This document shows, in pieces, positions 33,528 through 42,012 of a DNA stretch of 64,000 bases. Within the stretch, counting starts at the first letter, position 1. Every line of letters begins with the position of its first letter. This DNA comes from Palsa-506 sp963836355. GTDB lineage: Bacteria > Actinomycetota > Actinomycetes > Streptosporangiales > Streptosporangiaceae. The stretch lies in the NCBI GenBank assembly GCA_963836355.1, contig CAWIJO010000007.1, positions 248,001-312,000 on the forward strand, in the 5' to 3' direction. The notes beneath the pieces are model-generated. The model saw only the letters and a program-made list of their open reading frames with translations, did not search any database and was not told the DNA's origin. The position numbers and the translations under genes were made by a program.

Positions 33528-34151
33528 ATGCGCGCGATCACCTGGGCTAAGGATCGCGGGGCCGAGTTCGCCCTCGCCGACGTGAGTTCAGCCGCCGATG
33601 TCAGCGGCGGGCTACTGTGCGCGACCGGCGTCGCGGTCGGCGCCGATCCACTGCCATACCGGCTGGACTACGAGCTTGACTGCGGGGACGGCTACGTCAC
33701 GCGCTGGCTGTCGGTGCGCGCGCAGGGTGCGGGCTGGCAGCGCAAGCTGGAGCTGTCCCGGGATCCGGACGGCGGGTGGACCGTCGAGGCCAGCGCCGAG
33801 GGCAAACCTGGGCTGCCGCTGCCGCCGCCCGGCGGTGACCCGGCATCCTTCCGCGAAGCGCTGGACTGCGACCTCGACCTGTCCCCGCTAACCAACACGA
33901 TGCCGGTGCTGCGGCACGGGCTGCTGACCGGCGGCCTGCTGACCGGCGGCGACCGGGTGGACTGCGTGATGGCCTGGGTAAGCGTTCCGGATCTGGCCGT
34001 GCTGCCGTCAGCGCAGAGTTATGCCTTCCTGCGCCAGGAGGCCGCCGGGCTCAGCGTGATCCGGTTCGAGAGCGAGGCGTTCACTGCCGACGTGGTGTTC
34101 GACTCCGAGGGCCTGGTGGTGGACTACCCGGGGATCGGCAAGCGCGCCTGA
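33528..34151 (+). CDS. Putative glycolipid-binding domain protein (DUF1089)
   Basis: 207 residues. The family pattern is clear: DPLPYRLDYELDCGDGYVTR, then WLSVRAQGAGWQRKLELSRD with DGGWTVEAS, LDCDLDLSPLTNTMPVLRH and the C-terminal FTADVVFDSEGLVVDYPGI. The family is annotated as putative glycolipid binding by structural similarity; the ligand is not known in vivo. A short GLLTGGLLTGG duplication is present. No signal peptide, so likely cytosolic. Confidence 0.87.
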   Translation: MRAITWAKDRGAEFALADVSSAADVSGGLLCATGVAVGADPLPYRLDYELDCGDGYVTRWLSVRAQGAGWQRKLELSRDPDGGWTVEASAEGKPGLPLPPPGGDPASFREALDCDLDLSPLTNTMPVLRHGLLTGGLLTGGDRVDCVMAWVSVPDLAVLPSAQSYAFLRQEAAGLSVIRFESEAFTADVVFDSEGLVVDYPGIGKRA

Positions 34152-34314
34152 CCAGGCAGCACGGCAGGCCGACTTGGCTGCCTGACGGGCCGCCGGAGTG
34201 GCATTGCCGGAGTGGCCGGCGGGCGGACTCGGGCGGCTGGCATTGCCGGAGTGGCCGGCGATGCTGGCGTTGCTGGCGTGTTGTTAGGAATGTGCTGGCT
34301 GATACGGTCGCGGC

Positions 34315-35319
34315 GTGTCTCCCCTGCTGGTCCTCTGGGATGTCGATCACACGCTCGTGAACGCCGGCGGGGTCGGGATCGAGTTGTATCGGATCGCGTT
34401 CGCGGAGATGTTCGGCGGCGAGCTGCCAATTCCCGGCTCGATGGCCGGCCGGACCGACCGAGCGATCGTGGTGGAGGTGCTCAGCCTGGCGGGAGTACCC
34501 GAGCCGCGGCGCCAGGTCGCCGCGTTCCAGGCCATCATGGCAGACCACGCGCCGGAACTGGCCGGCCCGATCAGGGAGCGCGGCCGGGCATTGCCCGGCG
34601 CGGCAGCGGCACTGGCCGCGCTCGGGATGGCGGGCGCAGGCGTGGGCGACGACGGTGACTATAGGGCTGGGCCTGGGCCTGATACTTGGGCCGGGCCTGG
34701 GGCTGGGTCTGGCGCTGGGGCTGGGTCTGGCGCTGGGGCTGGGTCTGGCGCTGGGGCTGGGTCTGGCGCTGGGGCTGGGTCTGGCGCTGGGGCTGGGTCT
34801 GGCGCTGGGGCTGGGTCTGGCGCTGGGGCTGGGTCTGGCGCTGGGGCTGGGTCTGGCGCTGGGGCTGGGTCTGGCGCTGGGGCTGGGTCTGGGGCTGGCG
34901 CTGGGGCTGGCGGGCCGCGGGGCCGGCTGGTGGTGCAGTCGCTGCTGACCGGGAACATCCGGCCGCTCGCGGAGGTGAAACTCGGGCCGCTGGGGCTGAC
35001 CCGCCATCTCGACCTTGACGTCGGCGCTTACGGTGACGCGCATGAGGTCAGGTCGGAGCTCGTCGGCCCGGCCCGGCGCCGGGCGGCGCTGGCCTACCGG
35101 GCGGAATTCGGCGGCCAGGCGACCGTCCTGGTCGGCGACACTCCGCTCGACATCGAGGCCGCGGTCGTCACCGGTGCGAGGGCGGTCGGCGTGGCGACCG
35201 GCGGCTTTTCCATGGCGGAACTCGCCAGGGCCGGCGCCGACGCCGTGCTGCCCGATCTCACCGACACGAGCCGAGTTCTGGCCGCGGTGCTGGCCCGGCG
35301 GGGCGACGGCAGTGGCTGA
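34315..35319 (+). CDS. HAD-superfamily hydrolase with 70-residue Gly/Ala/Ser repeat insert
   Basis: 334 residues from GTG 34315. Motif I is LVLWDVDHTLVNAGG (nucleophile Asp), motif II is SLLTGN, the Lys is in AEVKLGPLGLTRHLD, and motif IV is VLVGDTPLDIEAA. The cap region carries GSMAGRTDRAIVVEV. Between the cap and motif II lies a stretch of about 11 GAGSGA units encoded by an 18-bp minisatellite, in a position where the normal fold has a short loop. The fold suggests a phosphoglycolate-phosphatase-like enzyme on a small phosphate ester; substrate unknown. The repeat would form a flexible linker and need not destroy activity. Confidence 0.87.
   Translation: MSPLLVLWDVDHTLVNAGGVGIELYRIAFAEMFGGELPIPGSMAGRTDRAIVVEVLSLAGVPEPRRQVAAFQAIMADHAPELAGPIRERGRALPGAAAALAALGMAGAGVGDDGDYRAGPGPDTWAGPGAGSGAGAGSGAGAGSGAGAGSGAGAGSGAGAGSGAGAGSGAGAGSGAGAGSGAGAGSGAGAGSGAGAGAGGPRGRLVVQSLLTGNIRPLAEVKLGPLGLTRHLDLDVGAYGDAHEVRSELVGPARRRAALAYRAEFGGQATVLVGDTPLDIEAAVVTGARAVGVATGGFSMAELARAGADAVLPDLTDTSRVLAAVLARRGDGSG
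34699..34914 (+). repeat. 18-bp minisatellite inside the HAD gene (10 perfect units plus variants)
   Basis: The unit GGGGCTGGGTCTGGCGCT repeats ten times exactly from 34699 to 34878, followed by imperfect copies to about 34914. All three plus-strand frames stay open through it, giving GAGSGA, LGLALG and WGWVWR peptides. Confidence 0.97.
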
Positions 35320-35509
35320 CACGGTCATTATCCGGGGATTTCTTACGCCCGCCCGCGGTATTGGCCCAGCAAGGCAGCCCCTTCAGTCTCACCAGTCTCA
35401 TAAAGCACGTAGCCAATGCCCAGATCCGCAATGGTTAAGTTTTATCCGGCAGCTACCGGCCAGATGTTAACCCTTGTCAGATCAGCCGAAGGCTGGCGCA
35501 TGTTGGCTG

Positions 35510-36901
35510 TTACTGGAAGAGGCGGGTGTGCCAGGCGATGGCTGAGGTATCGGTGAGCGAGGCAATCTGGTCGACGACGACGCGCAGCCTGGCCGGATCG
35601 GATCCGGCTGCGAGGTAGGCGGGACGCAGGATCGGGTCAACCGTCTGCGGTGCCCCGGCCAGCACCGCGGCGGCGAGCTCCCCGATCAGCTCCCGCTGCC
35701 GGGCCTGCGCCTCGGCCACGCCGGGTCGGCTCAACACGTAATGCGCGGTCACGCCTTTAAGCAAGGCGCACTCCAGCCGCTGGCGCCGCGGGACGACAAG
35801 GTCCATCGAGTACCTGGTGGCGGGTCCGGGCTGGCCGGCCAGGCTGGCATGACCAACCGGGCCGGACCCACCAACCGGGCCGGACCCACCAACCGGGCGG
35901 GGACGACCAACCGGGCGGGGACGACCAACCGGGCCGGACCGACCAACCGGGCCGGACCCACCAACCGCGCCAACCGGGTCAGCAGCCGGGGGCGGACCGT
36001 CCAGCGAGCCGAGCGTGGCGTCCATTGCCGCCTCGCAGAACCGGCCGATCAGCTCGCTGGTCAGGTTTTTCAGCCCGGCAACCGCGGTCGGCCCGCCGTC
36101 GTACGCGGTCGGCCAGCACGGCAGCTTGAGCAGCTCGGCAAACACGTCGGCCAGCTCGGCGGCTTCGACCGAGCCCGGATCGCAGTACGTGGTCATGGTG
36201 AGCTCGGCCACCGCGCGGCGCTCGGCGGCATCGCGCAGCTGGCTGAGCGTGACCATGCCGGCGTGCAGCCCGTCCTCCAGGTCGTGCACCGAGTAGGCCA
36301 CGTCGTCGGCCCAGTCCATGACCTGGGCCTCCAGGCACGGCCGGCCCCCCGGCGCTCCCGCCCTGATCCAGCAGAACGCGGCCTGGTCATCGGCGTAGGC
36401 GCCGAACTTGGCATCGCCCGGCCGAGCCAGCCACGGATACTTGAGCGTCGCGTCCAGGGTGGCCCTGGTCAGGTTCAGCCCGGCGCCGGGAACCTTAGGC
36501 TCCAGCCGGGTGAGCAGGCGGAGGCTCTGTGCGTTGCCCTCGAAACCGCCGCAGGCAGCGGCAATCTCAGCGAGAGCTGACTCGCCGTTGTGCCCAAACG
36601 GAGGGTGCCCGAGATCATGTGCGAGGCAGGCCGCATCGACTAGGTCGGGATCGCAACCGAGCGCCGCCCCGAGCTCGCGCCCCACCTGCGCGCACTCCAG
36701 CGAATGGGTAAGCCTGGTCCGCGGGAAATCACCCGAGCCCACCTCGACCGCCTGCGTCTTCGCGGCCAGGCGGCGCAGCGCGGCGCTATGCAGCACCCGG
36801 GCGCGGTCCCGCTCGAAAGGACCGCGCCCGGCGCTGCGGGCGCGCTTGGGCGGCTCAGCCGCCCATCGCGCCGTTGCGTGGCTGTCGTAGCCTGCCGTCA
36901 C
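35510..36901 (-). CDS. dgt: Deoxyguanosinetriphosphate triphosphohydrolase-like protein
   Basis: 463 residues of the HD superfamily. Metal ligands are in RLTHSLECAQVG, CLAHDLGHPPFGHNGE and DWADDVAYSVHDLEDG. The N-terminus PFERDRARVLHSAALRRLAA is typical. An insert near residues 310-350 (SGPVGRSGPVGRPRPVGRPR) is a minisatellite product not present in normal Dgt. It hydrolyses dGTP to deoxyguanosine and triphosphate, and so adjusts dNTP pools. Its start overlaps the ppdK stop by 4 bp, so they are cotranscribed. Confidence 0.93.
   Translation of the reverse strand: MTAGYDSHATARWAAEPPKRARSAGRGPFERDRARVLHSAALRRLAAKTQAVEVGSGDFPRTRLTHSLECAQVGRELGAALGCDPDLVDAACLAHDLGHPPFGHNGESALAEIAAACGGFEGNAQSLRLLTRLEPKVPGAGLNLTRATLDATLKYPWLARPGDAKFGAYADDQAAFCWIRAGAPGGRPCLEAQVMDWADDVAYSVHDLEDGLHAGMVTLSQLRDAAERRAVAELTMTTYCDPGSVEAAELADVFAELLKLPCWPTAYDGGPTAVAGLKNLTSELIGRFCEAAMDATLGSLDGPPPAADPVGAVGGSGPVGRSGPVGRPRPVGRPRPVGGSGPVGGSGPVGHASLAGQPGPATRYSMDLVVPRRQRLECALLKGVTAHYVLSRPGVAEAQARQRELIGELAAAVLAGAPQTVDPILRPAYLAAGSDPARLRVVVDQIASLTDTSAIAWHTRLFQ
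35849..35972 (-). repeat. In-frame 15-bp minisatellite inside dgt
   Basis: About eight copies of a 15-bp unit (plus strand ACCAACCGGGCCGGA and variants with GCGGGGACG) encode GPVGR/RPVGR repeats in the Dgt protein. Confidence 0.85.
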
Positions 36902-39594
36902 CTGGTGTCGCTGGCCCCAGTGGCTTCCTCGACGGCGGCGCGGCCGGCCTCAAGCCGGGCGACGGGTACGCGGAACGGCGAGCAGGACACGTAGTCGAGC
37001 CCGGCCCGGTGGAAGAAGTGCACGGACTCAGGGTCGCCGCCGTGCTCGCCGCAGACGCCGATATGGAGATCGGGCCTGGTGGCCCTGCCCTCCTCGACGG
37101 CAATCTTGACGAGCCGCCCAATGCCGTCGGCATCCAGCGTCTCGAACGGCGAGACCCCGAACACTCCCAGGTCGATGTAACGGCTGAAGAACGAGCCTTC
37201 CACGTCGTCCCGGGAGAAGCCCCAGCCCATCTGGGTAAGGTCGTTGGTCCCGAACGAGAAGAACTCGGCCGCCTGCGCGATCTGCCCGGCGGTCAGCGCG
37301 GCCCGCGGCACCTCGATCATCGTGCCGATCAGCGTACGCACCTTGATCCCGCTCTCGGCCGCTACCTCGGCGAGCACCCGCTCGGCCTCCGCGCGTGCTG
37401 TTTCCAGCTCCTGCACCGCGCCGACCAGCGGGATCATGATCTCCGGATGCGGGTCGCCGCCATCGCGCACCCGCTGCACCGCCGCGTGCGCGATCGCCCG
37501 GACCTGCATGGCGTACAGGCCGGGGATGACCAGGCCGAGGCGGACGCCGCGCAGGCCGAGCATGGGGTTCTGCTCGTGCAGGCGGCGCACCGCTTCGAGC
37601 AGTTTCTTGTCCTTGTCCGTCGCGTCATCGCCGGCCAGCGCGACCTTGACCGTCAGGTCGGTGAGGTCGGGCAGGAACTCGTGCAGCGGCGGGTCGAGCA
37701 GCCGGATAGTGACCGGTTTTCCGTCCATTGCCTCCAGGATCTCGACGAAGTCGCCCTGCTGCAGGGGCACCAGCGCGTCCAGCGCGGACTGCCGGGTCTC
37801 GTCGTCGTCGGCCAGGATCAGCCGCTCGACCAGCTGCCGCCGCTCACCGAGGAACATGTGCTCGGTCCTGGTAAGGCCGATGCCCTGGGCGCCGAACCTG
37901 ACCGCCCGGGCCGAGTCCTCGCCGGTGTCGGAGTTGGCGCGGACGCCGAGCCGGCGGCGCTCGTCCGCCCGGGTCATGATCCGGTGCACCGCGCTCACCA
38001 GCTCGTCGGATTCCGGGTCCAGGCCGCCCTCGAAGTACTCCACCACCGGCGAGGCCACCACAGCCACCTCGCCGAGGTAGACCACGCCGGAGGTGCCGTC
38101 GATGGAGATCACGTCACCCTCGCGGACCGTCACGCCGTCGGGCGCGGTGAAGCTGTGGCCCGCGACGTCGACCTCCAGCTCGTCGGCGCCGCACACGCAG
38201 GTCTTGCCCATGCCGCGGGCGACCACCGCCGCGTGGCTGGTCTTGCCGCCGCGGCTGGTGAGGATGCCGCGGGCGGCGATCATGCCGTGCAGGTCATCTG
38301 GGTTGGTCTCGCGCCGGACCAGGATGACGTCCTCGCCCGCCGCGGCCTGCTCGACCGCGCTCGCGGACTCGAAGACCACCTTGCCGACCGCTGCGCCCGG
38401 CGAGGCGCTGATGCCCTTGGCGATCTTCTTGACTTCCGAGCTCGCGGCGAACCTGGGGAACATCAGCTGGGCCAGCTGGTCGCCGGTGACCCTGATCAGC
38501 GCCTCGTCCAGGTCGATGAGGCCCTGGTCGACGAGCTGGATGGCAATCCGGAACGCGGCGCCCGCGGTGCGCTTGCCCACCCGGGTCTGCAGCATCCACA
38601 GCTTGCCGCGCTCGATTGTGAACTCGATGTCGCACAGGTCCCGGTAGTGGTTCTCCAGCGTCCGCATGATCTGCATAAGCTCGCCGTAGGACTTCGAGTC
38701 GATCTGCTCCAGGTCCTGCAGCGGAACCGTGTTGCGGATGCCGGCCACGACATCCTCGCCCTGGGCGTTCTGCAGGTAATCGCCGTAGACGCCCGGCTGG
38801 CCGCTGCCCGGGTCGCGGGTAAACGCGACCCCGGTCCCGGAGTCCATGCCGAAGTTGCCGAACACCATGGCGACGACGTTGACCGCCGTGCCCAGGTCGG
38901 TCGGGATCCGCTCCTGCCGCCGGTAAAGGATCGCCCGGTCCGCGTTCCATGAGTTGAAGACCGCCCGGATCGCCATGTCCAGCTGCTTGCGCGGCTCCTG
39001 CGGGAAATCATGGCCGGTGTGCTCCCGGATGATGACCTTGAAGGAGTCCACGATCCCGCGCAGGTCGCCGGCATCCAGGTCCAGGTCGTTCTTGGTGCCC
39101 TTGGCCCGCTTGGCGGCATCGAGCACGTGCTCGAAGGCCTCGCCCTCGATGTCGAGGACCGTCTTGCCGAACATCTGGATCAGCCGCCGGTAGGAGTCCC
39201 AGGCGAGGCGGTCATTGCCCGCCTGCTTCGCCAGGCCGTGCACCGACTCATCGGACAGGCCGATGTTCAGCACCGTCTCCATCATTCCCGGCATGGAGAA
39301 CTTGGCCCCGGACCGCACGCTGACCAGCAGCGGGTCGGCATGGTCGCCCAGCTTCCTGCCCATCTTGGCTTCGAGGTCCTGTAGATGGACGGTGATCTCC
39401 TGGTCCAGCCCGGCGGGGAAGTCGTGCTCCCGGAGGTAATGACGGCATGCGTCGGTGCTGACGATGAAACCGGGCGGAACGGGCAGGCCCAGGTTGGTCA
39501 TCTCGGCAAGGTTGGCTCCCTTGCCGCCCAGCAAATCCTTGAGATCCTTATTGCCTTCGGTGAAGTCATAGACGAGCTTCGGCACTGCATGCAC
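36898..39594 (-). CDS. ppdK: Pyruvate, phosphate dikinase
   Basis: 898 residues, full length. The N-terminal nucleotide-binding domain starts VYDFTEGNKDLKDLLGGKGA NLAEM-like sequence (LLGGKGANLAEMT). The swivelling phosphohistidine is in GGKTSHAAVVARGMGKTCVC. The PEP/pyruvate domain ends with GVCGEHGGDPESVHFFHRAG and the catalytic Cys in YVSCSPFRVPVARL. It interconverts pyruvate + ATP + Pi and PEP + AMP + PPi. It reads into dgt with a 4-bp overlap. Confidence 0.97.
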   Translation of the reverse strand: MHAVPKLVYDFTEGNKDLKDLLGGKGANLAEMTNLGLPVPPGFIVSTDACRHYLREHDFPAGLDQEITVHLQDLEAKMGRKLGDHADPLLVSVRSGAKFSMPGMMETVLNIGLSDESVHGLAKQAGNDRLAWDSYRRLIQMFGKTVLDIEGEAFEHVLDAAKRAKGTKNDLDLDAGDLRGIVDSFKVIIREHTGHDFPQEPRKQLDMAIRAVFNSWNADRAILYRRQERIPTDLGTAVNVVAMVFGNFGMDSGTGVAFTRDPGSGQPGVYGDYLQNAQGEDVVAGIRNTVPLQDLEQIDSKSYGELMQIMRTLENHYRDLCDIEFTIERGKLWMLQTRVGKRTAGAAFRIAIQLVDQGLIDLDEALIRVTGDQLAQLMFPRFAASSEVKKIAKGISASPGAAVGKVVFESASAVEQAAAGEDVILVRRETNPDDLHGMIAARGILTSRGGKTSHAAVVARGMGKTCVCGADELEVDVAGHSFTAPDGVTVREGDVISIDGTSGVVYLGEVAVVASPVVEYFEGGLDPESDELVSAVHRIMTRADERRRLGVRANSDTGEDSARAVRFGAQGIGLTRTEHMFLGERRQLVERLILADDDETRQSALDALVPLQQGDFVEILEAMDGKPVTIRLLDPPLHEFLPDLTDLTVKVALAGDDATDKDKKLLEAVRRLHEQNPMLGLRGVRLGLVIPGLYAMQVRAIAHAAVQRVRDGGDPHPEIMIPLVGAVQELETARAEAERVLAEVAAESGIKVRTLIGTMIEVPRAALTAGQIAQAAEFFSFGTNDLTQMGWGFSRDDVEGSFFSRYIDLGVFGVSPFETLDADGIGRLVKIAVEEGRATRPDLHIGVCGEHGGDPESVHFFHRAGLDYVSCSPFRVPVARLEAGRAAVEEATGASDTR

Positions 39595-39984
39595 TCCTCA
39601 TGATGCCGCCAGTTCGCCGTGAACACCGGCGATGGCGGTCAAAGTAATTGCGGCCTCGTGGCCCTCAGTTGGACTCTACCGAGCTTGGCAGGCAAGTGGA
39701 ATGGAGCAGGCCGCCGCGTGCGGTGAATCACAGCTGCCAGCGACGAATCAGCTATCTGGGTCGCTGGGGTCATGGCAGCAACATCCGGCACTCCACCCCC
39801 AGCCGACTTAACCATGATACGGGTCAGCCTGGGACGCCCGCGAAGCTACTTCGCTCGGCGAGGCAACGAGCCAACCGCCCAGTCGTCTCTGATACGTGCA
39901 CGCCGACCTGCCGACGGAGATGGCCAGCCGCGGCATCCTCGGGGATGCCGCCGCCGCGGTCACGGTTCTCTGACAGATCCACGC
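39595..39984. other. 390-bp gap upstream of ppdK, no gene seen
   Basis: It must contain the ppdK promoter (minus strand). Short frames here show no family. It adjoins the start of the decayed sigma-factor locus. Confidence 0.5.
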
Positions 39985-40225
39985 CGTGGGGCTGATCCGG
40001 CTTGCTGTCGTAATGACCGGCGACAGGCCGGCGCCGAGGACGTTGTGCAGGACGCGTTCTGCGGCCTGTCCGCACCGCCAGCGGGAAGCGCTGGTGCTCA
40101 AGTTCTACCTCGATCTCTCCGAAGCCGAGGTCGCCGCCGTCATGGGTGTCTGCTCAGGCACCGTGAAGTCCACGACTTCCCGCGCCATTGCCGCGCTCGG
40201 GCGGCTCCTTGAGGAGGACCGGTGA
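39985..40225 (+). pseudogene. ECF sigma factor remnant (SigE-like), frameshifted and internally deleted
   Basis: Pieces of one sigma-70 protein appear in two frames. Frame of 39986: LIRLAVVMTGDR. Frame of 39772: QAGAEDVVQDAFCGL (region 2). Frame of 39986 again: HRQREALVLKFYLDLSEAEV and VMGVCSGTVKSTTSRAIAAL (region 4), ending at the TGA of 40223-40225. Region 2 is joined almost directly to region 4, so the linker is deleted, and the two shifts make the gene non-functional. Confidence 0.8.
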
Positions 40226-40578
40226 ACACCGTCGAAGAGCGCCTCCGCGCGGCGGCGCAAGCCGCAGCGAGCACCGTGGCCCCCGGCAGCGCGCCGCCGC
40301 TGCGCCTGCAGTCAGCCGGACAGCCGTCTTGGCATCCGCCGGCCGTCACGCCGACCAGTACTCGGAGCGCCAGGCGCTGCTCGGTGAGCTCGGGAAGCTG
40401 CCAGCGCGGCAGCGCGCAGTCCTCGTCCTGCGCTAGCCGGGATGCCGAGATCGCCGAACTGCTCGGCTGCGCGCCGGGGACTGTCCGCGGTTATGCGTCC
40501 CGGGCGCTCGCGGCGCTGCGGATCGAGCTGAGCCCAGAGCCGCCGCGTGGTCCTGCCTACCTAAAGGAGGAGAGATGA
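40222..40578 (+). pseudogene. Chimeric remnant: membrane partner N-terminus fused to a second ECF sigma region 4
   Basis: The open frame begins with GTG 40222 (NTVEERLRAAAQAAASTVAP), the usual N-terminus of a protein encoded directly after SigE-type sigma factors. It then loses its match. A second sigma factor appears: SERQALLGELGKLPARQRAV in the frame ending at 40436, then DAEIAELLGCAPGTVRGYAS RALAAL-like sequence in the frame of 40222. The two sigma pieces are separated by a shift and a deletion of the usual YYEDLP-type residues. The frame stops with TGA at 40576-40578, overlapping the ATG of the next remnant. Confidence 0.72.
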
Positions 40579-41939
40579 GGCGAGCAGAGGACGACCTGCG
40601 GGCCGCGCCGCGCTCGCTGGAGCGGCACGCTCCCGATCCCGGCACGATCCTGCAGTGCATTCCCAGATCGGCCGGAAACTCATCCGGCCGTCCCGGCCGG
40701 CCGCGGACCGGCCGGTCGCGGACCGGCTGGCCGCGGGTGGTCGCCCCGCTATCCGCCGCCGCCGCGGTCATCGCCGTGATCGCCGCTTCACTGGCGATCA
40801 CCGGCGGCAGCGAGCGCGTGCCCGGGCCCGGGCCAGGGCCTGAGTCCCCCGCGGCCCGGGCGGCGGGGGCTCAGGCCCTGGCCCGAGTCCCCCGCGGCCC
40901 GGGCGGCGGCGCTGGCCAGCGTCCCGCCGTACTACGTTGCGCTCACCGGCTTCGTCGGACAGCGGGCAGATGCGGTGATCCGCGCATCCGTCACCGGTGA
41001 TGTCCTGCGACCGTGACTCCGCCCAGTCCGTACGGCACGTTCACCCATGTGGCCGGTGCGGCCGACGACCGCACCTTCGTGCTTGCCGCACAGCGCTGGG
41101 CGCCGATGCGACCAGGCCGGAAGGGCGCTGCGGCCCGGCAGTTGGACAACTCGGCCATGACGAAATTCTTCCTGCTGCGTTTCGGCCTGGCTGCCCGCCC
41201 GCCCCGGCTGCGGGCGCTGCCTGTCCCCGGCGTACCAGGGGGCGATGTCAATGGAGCGCGGTCCGGCCTGGCGGGCATCGCGATCTCACCTGACGGCGGC
41301 AAGCTCGCCATAATGCTCGACCGGCCAGCGCCGGCCTCGCCGCAGATCAAGGTCGCCTCGGTGGCCACCGGGTCGGAAAAGACGTGGGCATGGCAGGGAC
41401 CTGGCTGGATCGACGACTACCGGGAAACGGCCCAACCGCTGTCCTGGGCGGCAGACGGGCGGACGCTCGCGTTCAAGCAGGGCCGCGGAAACTACACCAC
41501 AGGCGTGCGCCTGCTCGACACCACGGCGCGGGCCGGGAACCTGCGGTCGGCAAGCAGGCTGGCCGCGGAATGGCATTTCGCCGGCGATCAGGCGGGCAGC
41601 ATCGCCATCACGCCGGACGGCACCAAGATCATTGCCCCCGTCACTGCCTTCCTGCGACGTCCGCTCAGGTCCGACCTGCAGATTACGGAGTTCTCGGCGA
41701 TCACGGGGAAGGTGCTGCGGGTAGCTGGACACTGGCATTACGCGGGGGCTGCAGGGGGGCAGGATGTGCGCTGGACAAACCGGTCCGGCAGCACGCTGAT
41801 CGTCGTTGCCCCCGAGAACAGCCCGTTCGAGCACGCATACCTCCGTGACCCCCAGTGGGCGATCGGTGTCCTGACCGGCGACCAGTTCACCCCGCTGCCG
41901 CAGGCATTCGCGCACGACACTGGGGAGCTTGCCTGGTAG
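40575..41939 (+). pseudogene. Sigma-associated membrane/beta-propeller-like protein, two frameshifts
   Basis: Part 1 (40575 to about 40842): MRRAEDDLRAAPRSLERHAP and a membrane span APLSAAAAVIAVIAASLAI. Part 2 in another frame: AALASVPPYYVALTGFVGQR then ADAVIRASVTGDVL, ending in a premature stop at about 41017. Part 3 from 41013: TPPSPYGTFTHVAGAADDRT through GIAISPDGGKLAIML, PLSWAADGRTLAFKQ and SIAITPDGTKIIA to TAG 41939. The first shift is caused by an inverted duplication at 40830-40910; the second fits loss of one G at about 41008. An intact relative would be one secreted or membrane protein of about 450 residues. Part 3 alone (308 residues from GTG 41013) could still be translated. Confidence 0.75.
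40830..40909. repeat. Inverted duplication with flanking 24-bp direct repeats
   Basis: The left arm 40830-40852 (GGGCCAGGGCCTGAG...) is inverted at 40863-40883 (...CTCAGGCCCTGGCC) with one bulged base. GAGTCCCCCGCGGCCCGGGC occurs at 40842 and again at 40885, 43 bp apart. The net 43-bp gain shifts the frame of the surrounding remnant. Confidence 0.85.
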
Positions 41940-42012
41940 CACACCGGCCGGCCCACACTCGGGCGCGGTAATTCACGACTCAGCCTCACCCGGCTGACCG
42001 GGACTCGCGACA

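Noticed and set aside
34655..34948. Frame encoding LGLALG repeats as a membrane protein
   Set aside because: It is the alternate frame of the 18-bp repeat inside the HAD gene; the HAD motifs on both sides fix the true frame.
36874..38952. 692-codon open frame antisense to ppdK
   Set aside because: It is the complement of a well-supported enzyme gene and its composition (His/Gln/Arg/Asp rich) is that of a high-GC shadow frame.
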